The notes below the pieces were generated by a model, which made no database searches, was not told where the DNA came from, and saw only the letters and a list, made by a program, of their open reading frames with translations. Positions 1 through 5,344 of a stretch of DNA of 5,697 nt are shown one piece after another; positions within the stretch are counted from its first letter, which is position 1, and each line of letters begins with the position of its first letter. The DNA lies in NCBI GenBank assembly GCA_021827225.1, contig JAKAXG010000330.1, forward strand, positions 1 through 5,697, read 5' to 3'. The position numbers and the translations under genes were made by a program. This DNA is from Actinomycetes bacterium (GTDB lineage Bacteria; Actinomycetota; Acidimicrobiia; Acidimicrobiales; Palsa-688).

Positions 1-19
1 AGTGCCACGGGCCGCCTCC

Positions 20-376
20 TCAGCGCCGGGCCAGGCGCCGCTCCCCCGCGGTGCCCGGCTGGTATTCGAGACCGTAGTGCTGGAACAGTCCCGGCTCGTC
101 GGCGGCGGCCAGCTCCCCGTCGGTATCTATAGCCGGGGCGTCCTTGACCAGCTTCTTCGGGTAGGCCACCTTCAAATACGACGGGGCGACGCGGGCGCCG
201 TCGAGGGGGACGAAGGTGAGCCGGCGCCGGCCCATCATCCCGACCCGGACGGAGGCGAAGCAGGGCTGGTCGGTCGCCGTGTCGACGTATATCCCCTCCA
301 CTTCGCCGATGCGGTGGCCCTCGGGGTCGACGACATCGTGCTGCCTCCAGTCCCGAATGTTCTCGGCCTCGAACAT
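20..376 (-). CDS. PRC-barrel domain protein
   Basis: This is a complete 118-residue protein. Its N-terminal part (about residues 5-75) reads as a PRC-barrel: a DWRQHDVVDPEGHRIGEVEGIYVD stretch, partly quoted as 'GHRIGEVEGIYVDTAT', followed by short beta strands ending in LTFVPLDGA. The PRC-barrel is a small beta-barrel found in RimM, photosynthetic reaction-centre H subunits and many free-standing actinobacterial proteins; the free-standing ones have no firmly assigned reaction and are usually thought to bind proteins or RNA. The C-terminal tail (GLFQHYGLEYQPG) is common in small PRC proteins. No signal peptide or membrane segment is visible, so it should be cytosolic. The ATG at 374-376 is supported by a GAGGTGA ribosome-binding site three bases upstream on the minus strand. 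It is divergent from the DUF1918 gene and shares a 147-base intergenic region with it. The family call is confident; the role is unknown. Confidence 0.88.
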   Translation of the reverse strand: MFEAENIRDWRQHDVVDPEGHRIGEVEGIYVDTATDQPCFASVRVGMMGRRRLTFVPLDGARVAPSYLKVAYPKKLVKDAPAIDTDGELAAADEPGLFQHYGLEYQPGTAGERRLARR

Positions 377-379
377 CCA

Positions 380-386
380 TCACCTC
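380..386 (-). promoter_or_regulatory. Ribosome-binding site of the PRC-barrel gene
   Basis: Read on the minus strand this is GAGGTGA, three bases before the ATG. The spacing is short but the match to the 16S anti-Shine-Dalgarno is good. It fixes the start at 376, because no other in-frame start near the PRC domain has such a site. Confidence 0.6.
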
Positions 387-447
387 GCTTCGTCTCCCCA
401 AGTTCCTACCCCCGGGCCGAGGCGGTCACCCGGGACCGGGCGCCGAC

Positions 448-461
448 GGGCCGAACGTCCC
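448..461. promoter_or_regulatory. DosR/DevR-like operator box in the divergent promoter region
   Basis: The plus strand reads GGGCCGAACGTCCC; the minus strand reads GGGACGTTCGGCCC. This follows the DosR/DevR box described in mycobacteria (core GGGACTWWAGTCCC): GGGAC, a central TT, then a GNCCC half-site. It lies in the 147 bases between the PRC-barrel gene (-) and DUF1918 (+), where an operator could serve either gene. A weak -10-like TATCCT follows at 462-467 on the plus strand, about 57 bases before the DUF1918 ATG. A second GGGACC half-site lies at 432-437. The motif match is seen directly; binding by a DosR-type regulator is inference, and no such regulator gene is in the window. Confidence 0.35.
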
Positions 462-513
462 TATCCTGCGGCCGGAACCGGGCGCGACGCTTCGGAGGAC
501 CGTCAGCCCCCGT

Positions 514-518
514 GGAGG
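514..518 (+). promoter_or_regulatory. Ribosome-binding site of the DUF1918 gene
   Basis: GGAGG, five bases before the ATG at 524. It decides the start of this gene: the same frame stays open back to position 2, but only the 524 start has this site, and the family homology begins exactly there. Confidence 0.75.
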
Positions 519-523
519 TGACC

Positions 524-718
524 ATGCAGGCGAAGGTGGGAGACCGGATCGTTATCAGGGGCCACCATGTCGGCGAGCCCGACCGGGACTGCGAGATCCT
601 CGAGGTGCGGGGCCGGGAGGGCGAGCCGCCCTACCTCGTGCGCTGGGGCGACAGCGGCCACGAGGGCCTGTTCTTCCCCGGGCCCGACGCATCCATCCAG
701 CACTTCGAGCACCACTGA
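524..718 (+). CDS. DUF1918 domain protein
   Basis: This is a complete 64-residue protein that is essentially one DUF1918 domain. It begins MQAKVGDRIVIRGHHVGEPD, continues with EILEVRGREG and PPYLVRWGDSGHEGLFFPGPD, and ends in HFEHH. The order and spacing of these blocks match the family almost end to end, so the gene is neither truncated nor fused. DUF1918 is a small SH3-like beta-barrel found mostly in actinobacteria; no biochemical function is established. It has no signal peptide or membrane segment. The start is the ATG at 524 with a GGAGG site just before it; the longer open frame upstream runs antisense to the PRC-barrel gene and is not coding. The stop TGA (716-718) overlaps an in-frame CTG (715-717) of the downstream GH65 reading frame, so the two genes may be co-transcribed and translationally coupled. 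Confidence 0.93.
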   Translation: MQAKVGDRIVIRGHHVGEPDRDCEILEVRGREGEPPYLVRWGDSGHEGLFFPGPDASIQHFEHH

Positions 719-861
719 GGGCCTCTCCGGGTCCGGCCCTCCTGCCGGAGCGGACCTTCGAGGCCCTGATAGTCGACGCCGGGGCCCTCGACGACCCTGA
801 CCCGGCCGTCACCGCCCGGCTGCGCTCCGAGCTGGACGCCCTGGCCGCGACCGGGGCGCAG
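715..861 (+). other. Probable N-terminal coding extension of the GH65 gene (remnant HAD domain, non-standard start)
   Basis: The GH65 frame remains open upstream of its first ordinary start (GTG 862) and this stretch looks coding: nearly every codon from 742 on ends in G or C, and it translates to LPERTFEALIVDAGALDDPD, then AVTARLRSELDALAATGAQ running straight into the annotated protein. FEALIVDAGALDD resembles the first strand of a HAD hydrolase (usual form: AVIFDxDGT), with the second aspartate lost. No ATG, GTG or TTG occurs in this frame here. Two CTG codons are candidates: 715-717, which forms a CTGA overlap with the DUF1918 stop, and 742-744, just after a hairpin. Starting there gives 821 or 812 residues. 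A small sequencing or frameshift error near 720-740 is the alternative. Confidence 0.55.
717..741 (+). other. GC-rich hairpin at the DUF1918/GH65 junction
   Basis: GAGGGCC (717-723) pairs perfectly with GGCCCTC (735-741), leaving an 11-base loop. It begins inside the DUF1918 stop codon and ends one base before the candidate CTG start at 742. There is no T-run after it, so it is not a classical intrinsic terminator. It could attenuate read-through or shape translation initiation of the GH65 gene. The pairing is exact; the function is inferred, and in DNA this GC-rich a 7-bp inverted repeat can occur by chance. Confidence 0.35.
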
Positions 862-3180
862 GTGATCGAGACGGCCCCGGACTCCCCGGTGGATGTCGGG
901 CGGGCCATCCGCGCCCTCGACGAGCTCGGGATCACCGGGGAGCTGGTCCTGGTGATCGGGGTGTGCGAGCGCTGGCCGGCCCTACCAGGGAGGGTGGCGG
1001 TCGTATGCGTCGGGCCGGCGGTCCACTCCCCGCCGGCCGGGGTGGTCCACGCCGGGCAGCCGGCCTCCCTCGGGGACGTCCTCGAGCTCCAGTCAGCCCG
1101 GCGCCGGGCCCACAGGGTCCCCCACGTCGACCCCGACCCCCGCTGGACGGTCCCCCTGCCGGCCGACCCGGCGGAGCGCCACCTGGCCGAGTCACTCGGG
1201 TCGCTGGCCAACGGCCGGGCCGGGTCCCGGGCCGCCCTGGAGGAGAACGACCCGGGCGGGGCCCCGCTGCTGCTGATCGCGGGGGTCTACGACCGGGAGG
1301 ACCGCCTCCTGCCGGGGCCGGTATGGACGGCCGTGGACCTGCCCGTCGGAGCCGGCGCCCCGGTCCGGATCCTGGACCTGCGCAGCGGCCTGCTGGCCCG
1401 CCAGCCGGCCCCCGGCACCCCTGTCCGTTCCCTCCGGCTGGTGTCGGCAACCGAGCCGCACTGCCTGGCCATGCGCTGCGAGGTGGCCGGGGAGTGGGCC
1501 GGCCCCGCTACGGCGCTACGGATCCCGCCGGTGACGCCGGCCGCGACGTTCAGCGCCGAGCGCCGGGCCGGTGTGGAGGTGGCTGTCACAGGCGATCAGG
1601 CCGGGGCCACGATCGCGGTGGCGGCGCAGGACAGTGTCTCGGGGAACGGCGGATGGTCCACCCTCGAGCGGCTGGCGGCCTGGGCCTCCTCCGGTCCCGA
1701 TGACCCCTCGCCTGCGGAGGTGGCCCGCGAGCACCTCGAAGCGCTCCACAAGAGCGGCTTCGACGCCCTGCTCGGTGCCCACCGCCGGGCGTGGGCGCAG
1801 ATGTGGAGGCACGCCGAGGTCTCCATCGAAGGGCCTCCCGCCGACGAGATGGCCGCCCGCTTCGCGGTGTTCCACCTGCTCGGAGCGGCTTCCGGCTCCG
1901 GCGAGAGCGCGGTCGGGCCGCGCGGCCTGACCGGCGGGGCGTACGCCGGCCACGTGTTCTGGGACGCCGACGTCTTCGTCCTGCCGGCCCTGGCCGCCAT
2001 CCATCCGGCGGCCGCCCGCTCCATGCTCGAGTACCGGGTCCGGCGCCTCCCGGCGGCCCGCCGGGCGGCCCGATCCGGCGGTCTGGACGGGGCCCGCTTC
2101 CCGTGGGAGAGCGCCCGGGACGGGACCGACGTCACCCCCGACTGGGTCCGGGCGCCCGGCGGGGAGGCCGTCCCGATCGCCACCGGACGCAACGAGTTGC
2201 ACATCGTGGCCGATGTGGCCTGGGCCGCCTGCCGGTACGCCGACTGGTCGGGAGACCGGGCTTTCGTTGCCGACGGCCCGGGCCGGGACCTGATCCTGGA
2301 CACCGCCCGTTTCTGGGCCGCCCGGATCCGCACCGACCGCTCCGGCCGGGCCCACATCTACGGGGTGATGGGCCCCGACGAGTACCACGAGACGGTCGAC
2401 GACAACGCCTTCACCAACGTCATGGCCAGGTGGAACCTGCGGACCGCGGCCGGGCTCCTGGCCGGGCAAGGGCCCGGCGGCGCCGCGGAGGCTGCCCGGT
2501 GGCGGTCCCTCGCCGGGGCGCTGGTGGACGGCTGGGACCCCCGCCTGCGCACCTTCGAGCAGTTCGCCGGGTACCACGGCCTGGAGCGGCTGATGGTGGC
2601 GGACGTGGCCCGGCCACCGGTCGCCATCGACATGGTGCTGGGCCACGACCGGGTCGCCGGCTCGCAGCTGATCAAGCAGGCCGATGTGGTCATGCTCCAC
2701 CACATGCTCGAAGAGGAGGTGCCGGAAGGATCCCTGCTGCCGTCACTGGACTTCTACCTCCCCCGCACCGCCCACGGCAGCTCCCTCTCCCCGGCCATCC
2801 ACGCCTCGCTACTGGCCCGGGCCGGGCGGACTGCGGAGGCGCTGGCCATGTTCCGCCTGGCGTCCAGGCTGGACCTGGACGACATCACCGGCACCTCCGG
2901 CGCGGGGCTGCACCTGGCCACCATGGGCGGGCTGTGGCAGGCCCTGGCCTACGGGTTCCTGGGGATGCGCGTGGCGGGAGGGACCCTGACGGTGGCCCCC
3001 CACCTGCCCGCCGAGTGGTCGGCGCTCGCCATGCGGTTCGACCTGGCCGGGGCGGCCCTGGAGGTGCGGGCCGGCCGGGGCGGGGTCCGGGTCGCCTGCG
3101 ACCGGCCGGTGCGGGTCCGGGTCGGGGCGGGAGCGCCCCGGGTGGTAGGACCGCCAGGAGCCCGCTTCCCCGCGATTTGA
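862..3180 (+). CDS. Glycoside hydrolase family 65 protein (trehalose/kojibiose/maltose phosphorylase-like)
   Basis: GH65 enzymes mostly cleave alpha-glucosides such as trehalose, maltose or kojibiose with phosphate, inverting the anomer to give beta-glucose 1-phosphate and a free sugar in the cytosol. Numbering from GTG 862 (772 residues), the family beta-sandwich starts near residue 90 (DPDPRWTV, then SLANGRAGSRAALEEN). The helical barrel follows, with HVFWDADVFVLP (364-375), RFPWESA (412-418), TGRNELHIVAD (441-451) and MGPDEYHETVDDNAFTN, in which Glu507 is the expected general acid. IKQADV (604-609) and HGSSLSPAIH (638-647) include the His/Ser cluster that binds phosphate in family phosphorylases, favouring phosphorolysis over hydrolysis. 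A small C-terminal beta domain ends the protein. The substrate cannot be told from sequence by eye. GTG 862 is the first conventional start but has no good ribosome site and falls inside a HAD-like remnant, so translation probably starts upstream at CTG 715 or 742. It is followed after 89 bases by a glycosyltransferase on the same strand. Confidence 0.92.
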   Translation: MIETAPDSPVDVGRAIRALDELGITGELVLVIGVCERWPALPGRVAVVCVGPAVHSPPAGVVHAGQPASLGDVLELQSARRRAHRVPHVDPDPRWTVPLPADPAERHLAESLGSLANGRAGSRAALEENDPGGAPLLLIAGVYDREDRLLPGPVWTAVDLPVGAGAPVRILDLRSGLLARQPAPGTPVRSLRLVSATEPHCLAMRCEVAGEWAGPATALRIPPVTPAATFSAERRAGVEVAVTGDQAGATIAVAAQDSVSGNGGWSTLERLAAWASSGPDDPSPAEVAREHLEALHKSGFDALLGAHRRAWAQMWRHAEVSIEGPPADEMAARFAVFHLLGAASGSGESAVGPRGLTGGAYAGHVFWDADVFVLPALAAIHPAAARSMLEYRVRRLPAARRAARSGGLDGARFPWESARDGTDVTPDWVRAPGGEAVPIATGRNELHIVADVAWAACRYADWSGDRAFVADGPGRDLILDTARFWAARIRTDRSGRAHIYGVMGPDEYHETVDDNAFTNVMARWNLRTAAGLLAGQGPGGAAEAARWRSLAGALVDGWDPRLRTFEQFAGYHGLERLMVADVARPPVAIDMVLGHDRVAGSQLIKQADVVMLHHMLEEEVPEGSLLPSLDFYLPRTAHGSSLSPAIHASLLARAGRTAEALAMFRLASRLDLDDITGTSGAGLHLATMGGLWQALAYGFLGMRVAGGTLTVAPHLPAEWSALAMRFDLAGAALEVRAGRGGVRVACDRPVRVRVGAGAPRVVGPPGARFPAI

Positions 3181-3213
3181 CCTGAGCGGTTCCGTTCAGG
3201 ACGAACGGCACTG
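3181..3213 (+). terminator. Two overlapping, mutually exclusive hairpins after the GH65 stop
   Basis: Immediately after the TGA, CCTGAGCG (3181-3188) can pair with CGTTCAGG (3193-3200), including one G-U pair, around a 4-base loop. Alternatively CCGTTC (3192-3197) pairs perfectly with GAACGG (3203-3208) around AGGAC, and the stem can extend past one mismatch to 3187-3213. The two structures share bases 3192-3200 and cannot coexist. No T-run follows either one, so this would be an atypical terminator or an attenuator-like leader for the glycosyltransferase gene. The base pairing is seen in the sequence; any regulatory role is inferred. Confidence 0.35.
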
Positions 3214-3259
3214 TTCCACGGACCGGTGGTCGGCCACGCTGCTCCGGAGCCCTGAAAGC

Positions 3260-3265
3260 GAGGAA
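3260..3265 (+). promoter_or_regulatory. Ribosome-binding site of the glycosyltransferase gene
   Basis: GAGGAA, four bases before the ATG at 3270. It supports this start rather than a later one nearer the first beta strand of the protein. Confidence 0.65.
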
Positions 3266-3269
3266 CAAA

Positions 3270-4373
3270 ATGGCCCTCCTGACGTCCCCGGCGAGAGGTC
3301 TGCCACCCCGCCGAGCGTTGCGGATAGCCGTCATCGCGCCCCCCTACTTCCCTGTACCTCCGGCCGGATACGGGGGCATAGAGCGGGTCGTGGCGGCCCT
3401 GGTGGAAGGACTGAGCGAACTCGGCCACGACGTCACCATGGTGGCGGCGGCCGGCTCGGCGGGGCCGGCGACCCTGATCAGCCCGCTGGACGCGCCACCC
3501 GTGCTGGGCGATCCCTCAGCGGCCGCCGACGAGCAGTCCCACGCGCTGTGGGCCTACCGGCGCGCCGCCGAGTTCGATCTCATCCACGACCATTCGAACA
3601 TGGGGGCGGCCATCGGGGCCATGGTGGCGGGCGCCACGCCGGTGGTCCACACCCTCCACGGCCCGTGGACCGTCCAGACCCGCCGCCTCTTCGGCCTCCT
3701 CGACGACCGGCTCTCGCTGGTCGCGATCAGCCACGCCCAGCGGGCCGCCAATCCCGGGGTGCGTTACGCCGGGGTCGTCCACAACGGCGTCGACATGGAC
3801 CAGCACCCGTTGCGGACCCGGAAGGAGGACTTCCTGATCTTCGTCGGCCGCACCAGCCCGGAGAAACGGCCGGATTTGGCGATCGACGTGGCCCGCCGGG
3901 CCGGGCTGCCGCTCAAGATGGTCGTCAAACGCCGGGAGCCGGTCGAGATCCGTTACTGGCATGACGCGGTGGCCCCGCTGCTGGGATCGGACGTCGAGGT
4001 GCTCGATGAGCCCCCCCACGATGTGAAGGTGGACCTGATGGGCCGGGCACTGGCCATGCTCTTCCCGATCGCCTGGCCGGAGCCGTTCGGGCTGGTGATG
4101 ACCGAGGCCATGGCGTGCGGCACCCCGGTGATCGCCCGGCCCCTCGGCGCCGCCCCCGAGGTGATCCTCGACGGTATCACGGGCTTCCTCTGCACCTCGG
4201 AGAGCCAGATGGTGGCGGCCGTAGGGGCGGCCGCCACCATCGACCCCCGGGCGTGCCGGCGCCATGTTCGGGACCGCTTCTCGACCGACTCGATGGTGCG
4301 CGGCTACGAGCGGGTCTACGCCGCGGCGGCGGCCCCCTCCGGCCGCCCCCGGTCGGTGCCGGCCGGGGGCTGA
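3270..4373 (+). CDS. Glycosyltransferase family 4 (GT-B fold) protein
   Basis: This 367-residue cytosolic enzyme should transfer a sugar from a nucleotide-sugar donor with retention of configuration. The N-terminal Rossmann domain opens with LRIAVIAPPYFPVPP and the glycine loop GYGGIERVV (residues 33-41), typical of GT4 acceptor domains; DLIHDHSN and VVHTLHGPW follow. The C-terminal donor domain begins near FLIFVGRTSPEKRPDLAID, where Arg194 and Lys199 match the donor-phosphate-binding pair. The GT4 EX7E signature is intact: Glu271 and Glu279 in PEPFGLVMTEAMACGTPV. Length is normal for the family, with a short proline- and arginine-rich tail. There is no signal peptide or transmembrane helix. 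The ATG at 3270 has a GAGGAA site. It is on the same strand as the GH65 gene, 89 bases downstream, so the pair may act on the same glucoside or glycan, but donor and acceptor cannot be read from the sequence. It converges on the universal stress gene with a 9-base gap. Confidence 0.93.
   Translation: MALLTSPARGLPPRRALRIAVIAPPYFPVPPAGYGGIERVVAALVEGLSELGHDVTMVAAAGSAGPATLISPLDAPPVLGDPSAAADEQSHALWAYRRAAEFDLIHDHSNMGAAIGAMVAGATPVVHTLHGPWTVQTRRLFGLLDDRLSLVAISHAQRAANPGVRYAGVVHNGVDMDQHPLRTRKEDFLIFVGRTSPEKRPDLAIDVARRAGLPLKMVVKRREPVEIRYWHDAVAPLLGSDVEVLDEPPHDVKVDLMGRALAMLFPIAWPEPFGLVMTEAMACGTPVIARPLGAAPEVILDGITGFLCTSESQMVAAVGAAATIDPRACRRHVRDRFSTDSMVRGYERVYAAAAAPSGRPRSVPAGG
4345..4370 (+). terminator. Strong GC hairpin at the 3' end of the glycosyltransferase gene
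   Basis: GCCCCCGG (4345-4352) pairs perfectly with CCGGGGGC (4363-4370) around a 10-base loop, ending directly before the TGA at 4371. It has no T-run. With the hairpin at 4386-4401 it brackets the convergent gene ends, where a bidirectional stop to transcription is expected. It also encodes the last residues of the glycosyltransferase, so the repeat could partly reflect the GC-rich coding tail. Confidence 0.4.
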
Positions 4374-4382
4374 ATCGGGCCC

Positions 4383-5264
4383 TCACCCGGCGGTAGCCGG
4401 GGGCGGTCGTGCCGGCAGAAGCAGGACGGGGATGGGGCTGCGGCTCAGCACCTCCAGTACCGTCTGGGAGCGCCCGGCGGCTCCCGACTGCATCCAGCTC
4501 AGGATGATCAGGTCCACCCCCTGCTCCTGGCTGCACCCGATCACCTGGGAGGCCACGTGCCCGGAGCGCATCTCCAGCCGGTCAGCTCCCGGGAGGTGAC
4601 GTTCGTGGAAGGCCCCGGCGATCATGAGCATGTCGCGCACCGGCCGGTCCAGCATGGCCGGGGTGCGTTCGGGGGTGAGCACGTGCAGACCTACCAGATC
4701 GACCCGCCCCGACAGCCGTGGCAGCCACCCCTCGAGGGGCCATGAAGTCTGATGCGTTCCCTCCACCGGGACCAGGGCCGATTTCAGCGGGCGGGGGTTG
4801 AACGCTTCAGGCGGCACGACCAGCACCGGCCGGGGGCAGGCCTGGATGACGTGGCGGGTGATCGACCCGACCGGCCGGCGGCCCCCTGCAGTGGACCGGG
4901 CGCCCATGACCGCGACCCTCACCCAGGGTTCCCCCAGTTCCCGCACCAGCACGTCCGCGACCGGCCCGTCGACCACCCGGAGGGGCACTTCCCGGCGGGC
5001 GGCCAGGTCCGCCAGGGTCGTATCCGGCCGGCCGGGGGCCCTGACGTGCAGGGCCCGGACCCCGGTCCCGAGCAGCTCGTCCAGCCGGAGGGCCGCCTCC
5101 AGGACCGGGCGGGCGGAGGCGGTGGCATCGAGGCAGGCGACGACCGCCGCCGACGGTGCGGGAACGCGGGGATCGGACGTGCCTTTCAGAGTGGCGGCAC
5201 CACCGGTCCTTGACCAGTGGACCATGGTCCCATCTGCACCTGTTCCGGCCGAAGAGGTCCTCAC
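4383..5264 (-). CDS. Universal stress protein with tandem Usp domains
   Basis: This is a 293-residue cytosolic protein with two UspA-type alpha/beta domains. Domain 1 covers about residues 39-152: strand AAVVACLDATASARPVL with the conserved Asp46, then RVAVMGARSTAGG and PVGSITRHVIQACPRPVLVV. Its nucleotide loop is close to G-2X-G-9X-G(S/T) but has Ser where the middle glycine is expected (Gly121, Ser124, Gly133-Ser134). Domain 2 (about 161-285) starts KSALVPVEGTHQ and ends SPIPVLLLP; its loop region (ILSWMQSGAAGRSQTVLEVL) lacks the glycine signature, so it probably does not bind ATP. Tandem Usp proteins are common in actinobacteria and are linked to hypoxia, starvation and dormancy. The start is uncertain: GTG 5264 gives the longest form; ATG 5225 would remove 13 residues and lies within a 12-bp palindrome. 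Neither has a strong ribosome site. It is divergent from the PNPOx-like gene, 80 bases away, and convergent with the glycosyltransferase. Confidence 0.87.
   Translation of the reverse strand: MRTSSAGTGADGTMVHWSRTGGAATLKGTSDPRVPAPSAAVVACLDATASARPVLEAALRLDELLGTGVRALHVRAPGRPDTTLADLAARREVPLRVVDGPVADVLVRELGEPWVRVAVMGARSTAGGRRPVGSITRHVIQACPRPVLVVPPEAFNPRPLKSALVPVEGTHQTSWPLEGWLPRLSGRVDLVGLHVLTPERTPAMLDRPVRDMLMIAGAFHERHLPGADRLEMRSGHVASQVIGCSQEQGVDLIILSWMQSGAAGRSQTVLEVLSRSPIPVLLLPARPPPATAG
4386..4401. terminator. Hairpin at the convergent gene ends
   Basis: CCCGGC (4386-4391) pairs perfectly with GCCGGG (4396-4401) around a GGTA loop. It sits 13 bases past the glycosyltransferase stop and inside the last codons of the universal stress gene on the other strand. 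There is no T-run in either direction, which is common for terminators in GC-rich actinobacteria. It is likely part of a bidirectional terminator with 4345-4370. Confidence 0.4.
5218..5231. promoter_or_regulatory. DosR/DevR-like palindrome near the universal stress gene start
   Basis: On the minus strand this reads GGGACCATGGTCCA; the inner GGACCATGGTCC (5219-5230) is a perfect 12-bp palindrome. It matches the DosR core GGGACTWWAGTCCC at GGGAC, the central AT and GTCC. It overlaps the internal ATG (5223-5225) of the universal stress gene and is about 120 bases upstream of the PNPOx-like start. If GTG 5264 is the true start it is intragenic; no in-frame ATG, GTG or TTG follows soon enough to put it cleanly in that gene's own promoter. 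The motif is real; its use as an operator is uncertain. Confidence 0.3.
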
Positions 5265-5332
5265 CTGCCGGGGCGCCTGGCCACGAAGAGTGGGGAGGAC
5301 TTTTTCCTCTGGGGGCGGGGCCCGGCGCCCTT

Positions 5333-5338
5333 GACAAT
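5333..5338 (+). promoter_or_regulatory. Possible -10 element for a leaderless PNPOx-like transcript
   Basis: GACAAT ends six bases before the ATG at 5345, the spacing expected if transcription starts at the A of the start codon. The 25 bases before the ATG contain no purine-rich ribosome site, which fits a leaderless message, a frequent arrangement in actinobacteria. No convincing -35 hexamer is seen 16-18 bases upstream, so support is modest. Confidence 0.3.
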
Positions 5339-5344
5339 CGGCGC

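Noticed and set aside
474..504. ECF-sigma-like promoter (GGAACC ... CGTC) ahead of DUF1918
   Set aside because: The spacing between the elements is 21 bases, longer than the usual 15-18, and both elements are short and common in GC-rich DNA.
2..523. Upstream extension of the DUF1918 frame back to GTG 2
   Set aside because: It runs antisense to the PRC-barrel gene and across the promoter region, has no family similarity, and the GGAGG site with ATG 524 fits the conserved start of DUF1918.
1516..2703. A 395-codon open frame on the minus strand inside the GH65 gene, and similar long frames at 1791-3185 (+) and 1596-2357 (-)
   Set aside because: They overlap the GH65 gene, whose catalytic motifs are intact. 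Their translations are low-complexity (rich in R, P, G, A) with no recognisable domain. Long spurious frames are expected opposite GC-rich codons.
3220..3231. GGACCGGTGGTC as a third DosR-like box
   Set aside because: The half-sites are separated by an odd number of bases and the first G of the GGGAC core is missing, so it does not fit the operator geometry.
5186..5233. A 15-codon minus-strand frame (ATG after an AGGTG) overlapping the N-terminus of the universal stress gene
   Set aside because: It is very short, out of frame with the main gene, and its ribosome site is too close to the ATG. No conservation can be judged from one sequence.
5295..5309. GAGGA/TCCTC inverted repeat with a T-rich loop, considered as a terminator
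   Set aside because: The T-run is in the loop, not after the stem. The stem is only 5 bp and it lies between divergent genes, where no terminator is expected.
5331..5336. TTGACA as a -35 promoter hexamer
   Set aside because: It lies only eight bases before the PNPOx-like ATG, and no -10 sequence occurs 16-18 bases downstream. The overlapping GACAAT makes more sense as a -10.
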